Assembly (NCBI RefSeq): GCF_933775445.1
Contig: NC_065873.1
Location: 14,694,001 to 14,758,000, forward strand
Direction of reading: 5' to 3'
Length of the DNA: 64,000 nucleotides
Origin: Argentina anserina
Taxonomy: Eukaryota; Streptophyta; Magnoliopsida; Rosales; Rosaceae
Positions 60,351-64,000 of this stretch are shown piece by piece; positions within the stretch are counted from its first letter, which is position 1, and each line of letters begins with the position of its first letter. The position numbers and the translations under genes are program-made. The notes beneath the pieces are model-generated. The model saw nothing but the letters and a program-made list of their open reading frames with translations. It had not been told where the DNA came from and did no database searches.

Positions 60351-61671
60351 TGTGTTGTGTGAATTAATAATAGACTTCAGCAATTCCAATGTGAAATGTG
60401 CCGCTGCTTTTTCTCAGCTCTGTGGGGGAGTTTGGGTTGGTTATTACGTGGACGTGAGCCTACACAAAGACAAGGAGGCATTATAGGTGTGCCAGCGCCA
60501 CCATTGCTGGTGCCCTTTTGGCTGTTGCTGACGTTCTCGCTGACGCCCCGCCTGCTCTACAATTCTTTGTGGACATTAGACGGACCATTTGCATCATTTG
60601 CATTAGATTAGATTAGATTAGTTGGTTTCTGAAAATCAAATGAAATTATTAATAAGGTGAGGGGAGGTGTTCATCATGTTGAAGGCGTATGCGTCCACAA
60701 TTAGGTGCTCTCACCTTACATACAAATTCAAACAGAAAATGTTCACCGTTCACCGACGTGTTCTATCACTTCTATGAAACTGTGATGTATTGTTATAGGT
60801 AAGATATGAATATGTGTCAACTATTTTGGAATGTGTTTGTACCCCAAATTTTGATGAAAGACCTCTAGGGTCAATTTTTCAACATAGTTGCAACTGTTCC
60901 TTTGACTGGAAAAATAAAATAGAAGAAGAATTCGGGAGACTTCTAGAGTGTCGAGAATTGTCGATCGTCTTAAACTTTTAATAATATTTTTTTATATAAT
61001 TACGCATATGAAAGAACTTGATTATAAATAAGAGTTTTTAGATTCTTTCCTTGGTTCATTTGCAACTATCAGTGAACATCTGCTACTAACTGAAATTGTT
61101 AACATGAACACTACACACTCAAATCTGAGGAAGGAAAATTTTTAACGAAAATTCTATTAAATTACTGGTATAGATTTTGCTACGTTCAATTTGGATGAGC
61201 TTTGAATGATAAAAAGAGAAGTAAGCAAAAAAGCGAAAGTCAAACTTTGCCAATAATATTTTGTTTTTGATGCAACTTTCTTACGAATTGATGTGAAGAA
61301 GAAGTAAAATTTTCCCAGTACACTGATTCATATAGGTCATGACTGACTTTTGAGGAACTCATTTCAGTTCAAAGATAAGGAAATCCCAATATTTACCGTA
61401 ATATCTTCCTAAAAACTCTTTTGGAAATTATGAACGGTCTTGTGGTTATGAATAGTCTGCATCCCGACTTGCATGCTACTCTATGAAGCCCTAGCTAACT
61501 ATGAATGACTAGAATATGGACCTCAAATGAGTTGGGAGAGGAAATTATGCATGAGCTTTCAATTGATATTCCCTCAGATTTTCATTATTGTTGATGTGCA
61601 CTTTCGAATAAAAAAGCAAATTAAACACAGTAAGGACAACGTGCATATATGTCTACATTACTGTTACGGGA
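60351..61671. other. Intergenic, nothing recognised
   Basis: 60390-60610 is less AT-rich with a 71-codon open frame that has no recognisable family. The remainder is AT-rich. Confidence 0.35.
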
Positions 61672-62068
61672 GCTGAATCCGGGGGACCGAGCTTCTCATA
61701 GTCTTGTGTCAGCTCGGTGCGCCGGACTTCGACCCTCCGAATCTTAAATTAATATCCGGAGCGGAATAAGTTCGAGAGTTAAGGACTTAAGAATACTCTT
61801 TTAGGTGGCATGGGCAACCTATTTATAGGTGCACTAGGGAATGTGTCTGGCCCTTCCCTCGATGTGGGAATGTGTGCCAGTACGTTGTATTTACCTCTGG
61901 AGGAGAACCACCGTGGGTGGCGTTAGTGGCGATACCCGAGCAACCAGAAGGGTTACCGGTTCGGCATGTCTGACTGCTGGGCTTTCCAGGTCTCCGACCA
62001 CCGGTCCAGTGATCGGAGAAGGAGGAGATTAAGCCGGAGATCACCTCATTTAGGGGGTGGCGTTAACA
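61672..62068 (+). mobile_element. Solo LTR (397 bp)
   Basis: Begins TGTTACGGGAGC and ends GGCGTTAACA (TGTTA...TAACA), with an exact 5-bp target duplication ATTAC (61667-61671 and 62069-62073). GC-rich relative to its surroundings. A TATA-like CCTATTTATAGG at ~61819 suggests + orientation. There is no internal domain. Confidence 0.88.
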
Positions 62069-62154
62069 ATTACTTTCATTGTATTGTTCAGGAAATGCAA
62101 ATGACTCGTTAACCGTGTAGACACATCACATAACAAGTAGTAGACCTTAAGATT

Positions 62155-64000
62155 AACTTACGGAGTTGCTTGGGTTTTTAATTAGCAAAATAACTCCTTT
62201 AGACTAACTGACTGAATCTATTTTCCAAAAAGTCTACACTAAAAACGGGAGATCTCTTGTGAGGAAAGTAGACGTGTGTCGTAAACATTGTAGCCCTCCC
62301 ATCGTGCTAAAAGTATACCTCGCTCATCACATTTTTTCAGAAGGTCTACGATTGTGACAAGGCTGTCTATACGAGTCTCGTAAACATGTTGTCGTAACAT
62401 AGTTGACTTAATATTTAAATTATGATATTTCTTGGTGAAATAGTTTGAAACCGGCATTTTCCTTAGATATAATGAAAGCAATTTACCATGTGAAATGATT
62501 TATACTGAATAAATATGTGGGTAGTGCGAACGAACTAGACATCTACATGATGCGTTTTAGTGGATTTAGCGTCCAACTTGATATTCGTAGAGGTAATGAG
62601 CTAGTACGTAGCTAGGATTCGTGGCAAACTATGTCGACCCAGATCTAATACATTCGTCACTACTAATGTATACACACATTAGGAATGACAATCACATCGA
62701 ACAAGGACGATGATCACTTGTAAACTCTAATTAAGCCAGATACGGATCACGGTGATCGAGCACCGATTACTCCTGGTCAGATACAAGGTTATCATAGCTT
62801 CAACATACAAATGATCCCATATAGTGAATGTGCACATGATACATGCCCGAGCGTTAGCTACAAATTTCATGCTCTAACTACTACGGTTCGGTAACGATCG
62901 TGGTACGATAAAAATTTTGTGTTCAACTTGGACTTTCACCTATCATTTTAGAGTTTAGTGTTTAGTGTTTAGTGTTTAGAGTTTAAGATTTAGGGTTTGA
63001 GTTACATGACAAGGAAAATGACAAGTATTAGGGTTTTGACCTCATATCCGTACTTTTGTGGCCATACATACATGCTCTCTCTTTCCTCGTATGGGTACAC
63101 ATGGCGGTTTGGGGTGACTTCCAAAGTAGGGACCGGTGGGGTTGGTTGGGTGATAATGACAAAGCTACCTACATTATGACCGAACCAATTTTCCAGAAAG
63201 CCTATACTAAGAGCGGGAGATTTCTTATGAGGAAAGTAGACGTGTATCATAATGCGCTAGAAGTAGACCTCGTTTATCACATTTTTTTAGAAGGTCTACG
63301 ACTGCGACACGGCTATTTATGCGAGTTTCGTAGACATATTGTCGCAACATAGTTGACTTACTGTTTAAATTTCGATACTCCTTGATGAAATAGTTTAAAA
63401 CCGGCATTTCTCTTATTATAATAGAAGGAATTCACCATGTGAAATGATTTATACTGAATAAATATGTCGGTGATGTGAACGAAATAAGCATCTACATCAT
63501 GTAGATGCCTTGTAGTGGATTTGGCGTATAACTTGATATTCGTAGATGTAATGAGCTAGTACGTAGCTACGGTTCATGGCAAACTATGCTAACCGAGATC
63601 TAATACATTTGTCATTACTAATGTGTACATGCATTAGGAATGACAATCACTTGTAAAACTCTAAGTCAGATACAGACCACGGTGATCGAGCACCAATCAC
63701 TCTTGGTCAAATATAGGGTTATCATAGCTTCAACGAATAAATGATTCTTTATAGTGAACGTATGCATGATACATGCCCGGGCATTAGCCACATATTTCAT
63801 TCTCTAACTACTATGTGTATGTAACGACCGTGGTACAATAACAATATCGCGTTCAACTTGGACTTCTACCTATTGTTTTAGAGTTTAGGGTTTAGGGTTT
63901 AGGGTTTGAGCTACATGATAAGGAAAAAGACAAGTACTAGGGTTTATACCTCATATCTATAATTTTATGGCCGTACATACATATTCTCCCTTTCCTCGTA
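62155..64000. repeat. ~0.95-kb tandem repeat (two units) with telomere-like heptamers
   Basis: Unit 1 runs ~62155-63110 and unit 2 from ~63125 to beyond the window end. Matching landmarks include GAGGAAAGTAGACGTGT, ATGTGAAATGATTTATACTG and TTCGTAGA-GTAATGAGCTAG. Spacing is 968 bp early in the unit and 930 bp late because of internal indels. Each unit ends in GTTTAG(G/T)-type heptamers (62951-63000 and 63881-63910), then ACAAGGAAAA-like sequence. No supported coding. Confidence 0.88.

Noticed and set aside
60396..60611. 71-codon + strand frame with Leu/Pro-rich sequence
   Set aside because: No recognisable family, no splice-consistent extension, and low-complexity hydrophobic content; insufficient to call a gene.
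1..64000. CRISPR arrays, bacterial operons, phage or organelle insertions
   Set aside because: No regularly spaced direct repeats with unique spacers, no prokaryotic-style gene packing, no rRNA or chloroplast/mitochondrial gene signatures seen.

Overview
This is nuclear DNA from a flowering plant, almost certainly a eudicot. It has AT-rich intergenic DNA, intron-rich genes of plant families (TOM1-like/TOL, PIP2 aquaporin, plant-type SYF2, PEARLI-4), and a dense load of plant transposons (Ty1/copia, MULE, hAT, CACTA, Helitron, solo LTRs). I cannot fix the species from sequence alone; a Rosaceae-like source is only a guess.

Four protein-coding genes look intact, and each gives a continuous reading frame across canonical GT/AG introns. 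They are a VHS-GAT ubiquitin-sorting adaptor (TOL family, + strand, 9921-14794, 523 aa), a PIP2 aquaporin (+, 44197-45408, 281 aa), the splicing factor SYF2 (-, 49508-47470, 311 aa) and a PEARLI-4 domain protein with repeated exons (-, 59746-56625, 547 aa). PIP2, SYF2 and PEARLI-4 form a cluster that, from memory, matches the order on Arabidopsis chromosome 2 near AT2G16850-AT2G16900. The first coding exons of SYF2 and the PEARLI-4 gene are clearly homologous, with the same 124-nt length and the same phase.

Layout: 1-9.4 kb is repeat-rich, with a decayed copia element and short tandem duplications. 9.4-15.2 kb is the TOL gene, with two short Helitrons in adjacent introns. 15.4-22.2 kb is a transposon graveyard: an NB-ARC remnant, a MULE transposase pseudogene split by a 1.73-kb solo LTR, a 57-bp foldback element, and copia pol remnants. 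23.3-28.5 kb is a broken flavin monooxygenase (FMO GS-OX-like) gene. It carries an in-frame 38-codon duplication, a 1.93-kb hAT insertion in its first exon, a 489-bp Pack-MULE with a captured WD40 (LWD1/AN11-type) fragment, and several frameshifts. 28.5-44 kb is mostly small DNA transposons with exact target duplications, gene relics (phosphomannose isomerase, RNase H) and microsatellites. 44-60.3 kb holds the three-gene cluster, interrupted by an old copia element at 50-55 kb. The right end has a solo LTR and a ~0.95-kb tandem repeat containing telomere-like heptamers.

The most informative results are target-site duplications and reading frames read by eye. They define exact element boundaries and the order of insertions. 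I saw no CRISPR array, phage, operon, or convincing new multi-gene system. The most unusual items are the shared exon cassette, the symmetric tandem exons, the Pack-MULE and the 57-bp foldback.
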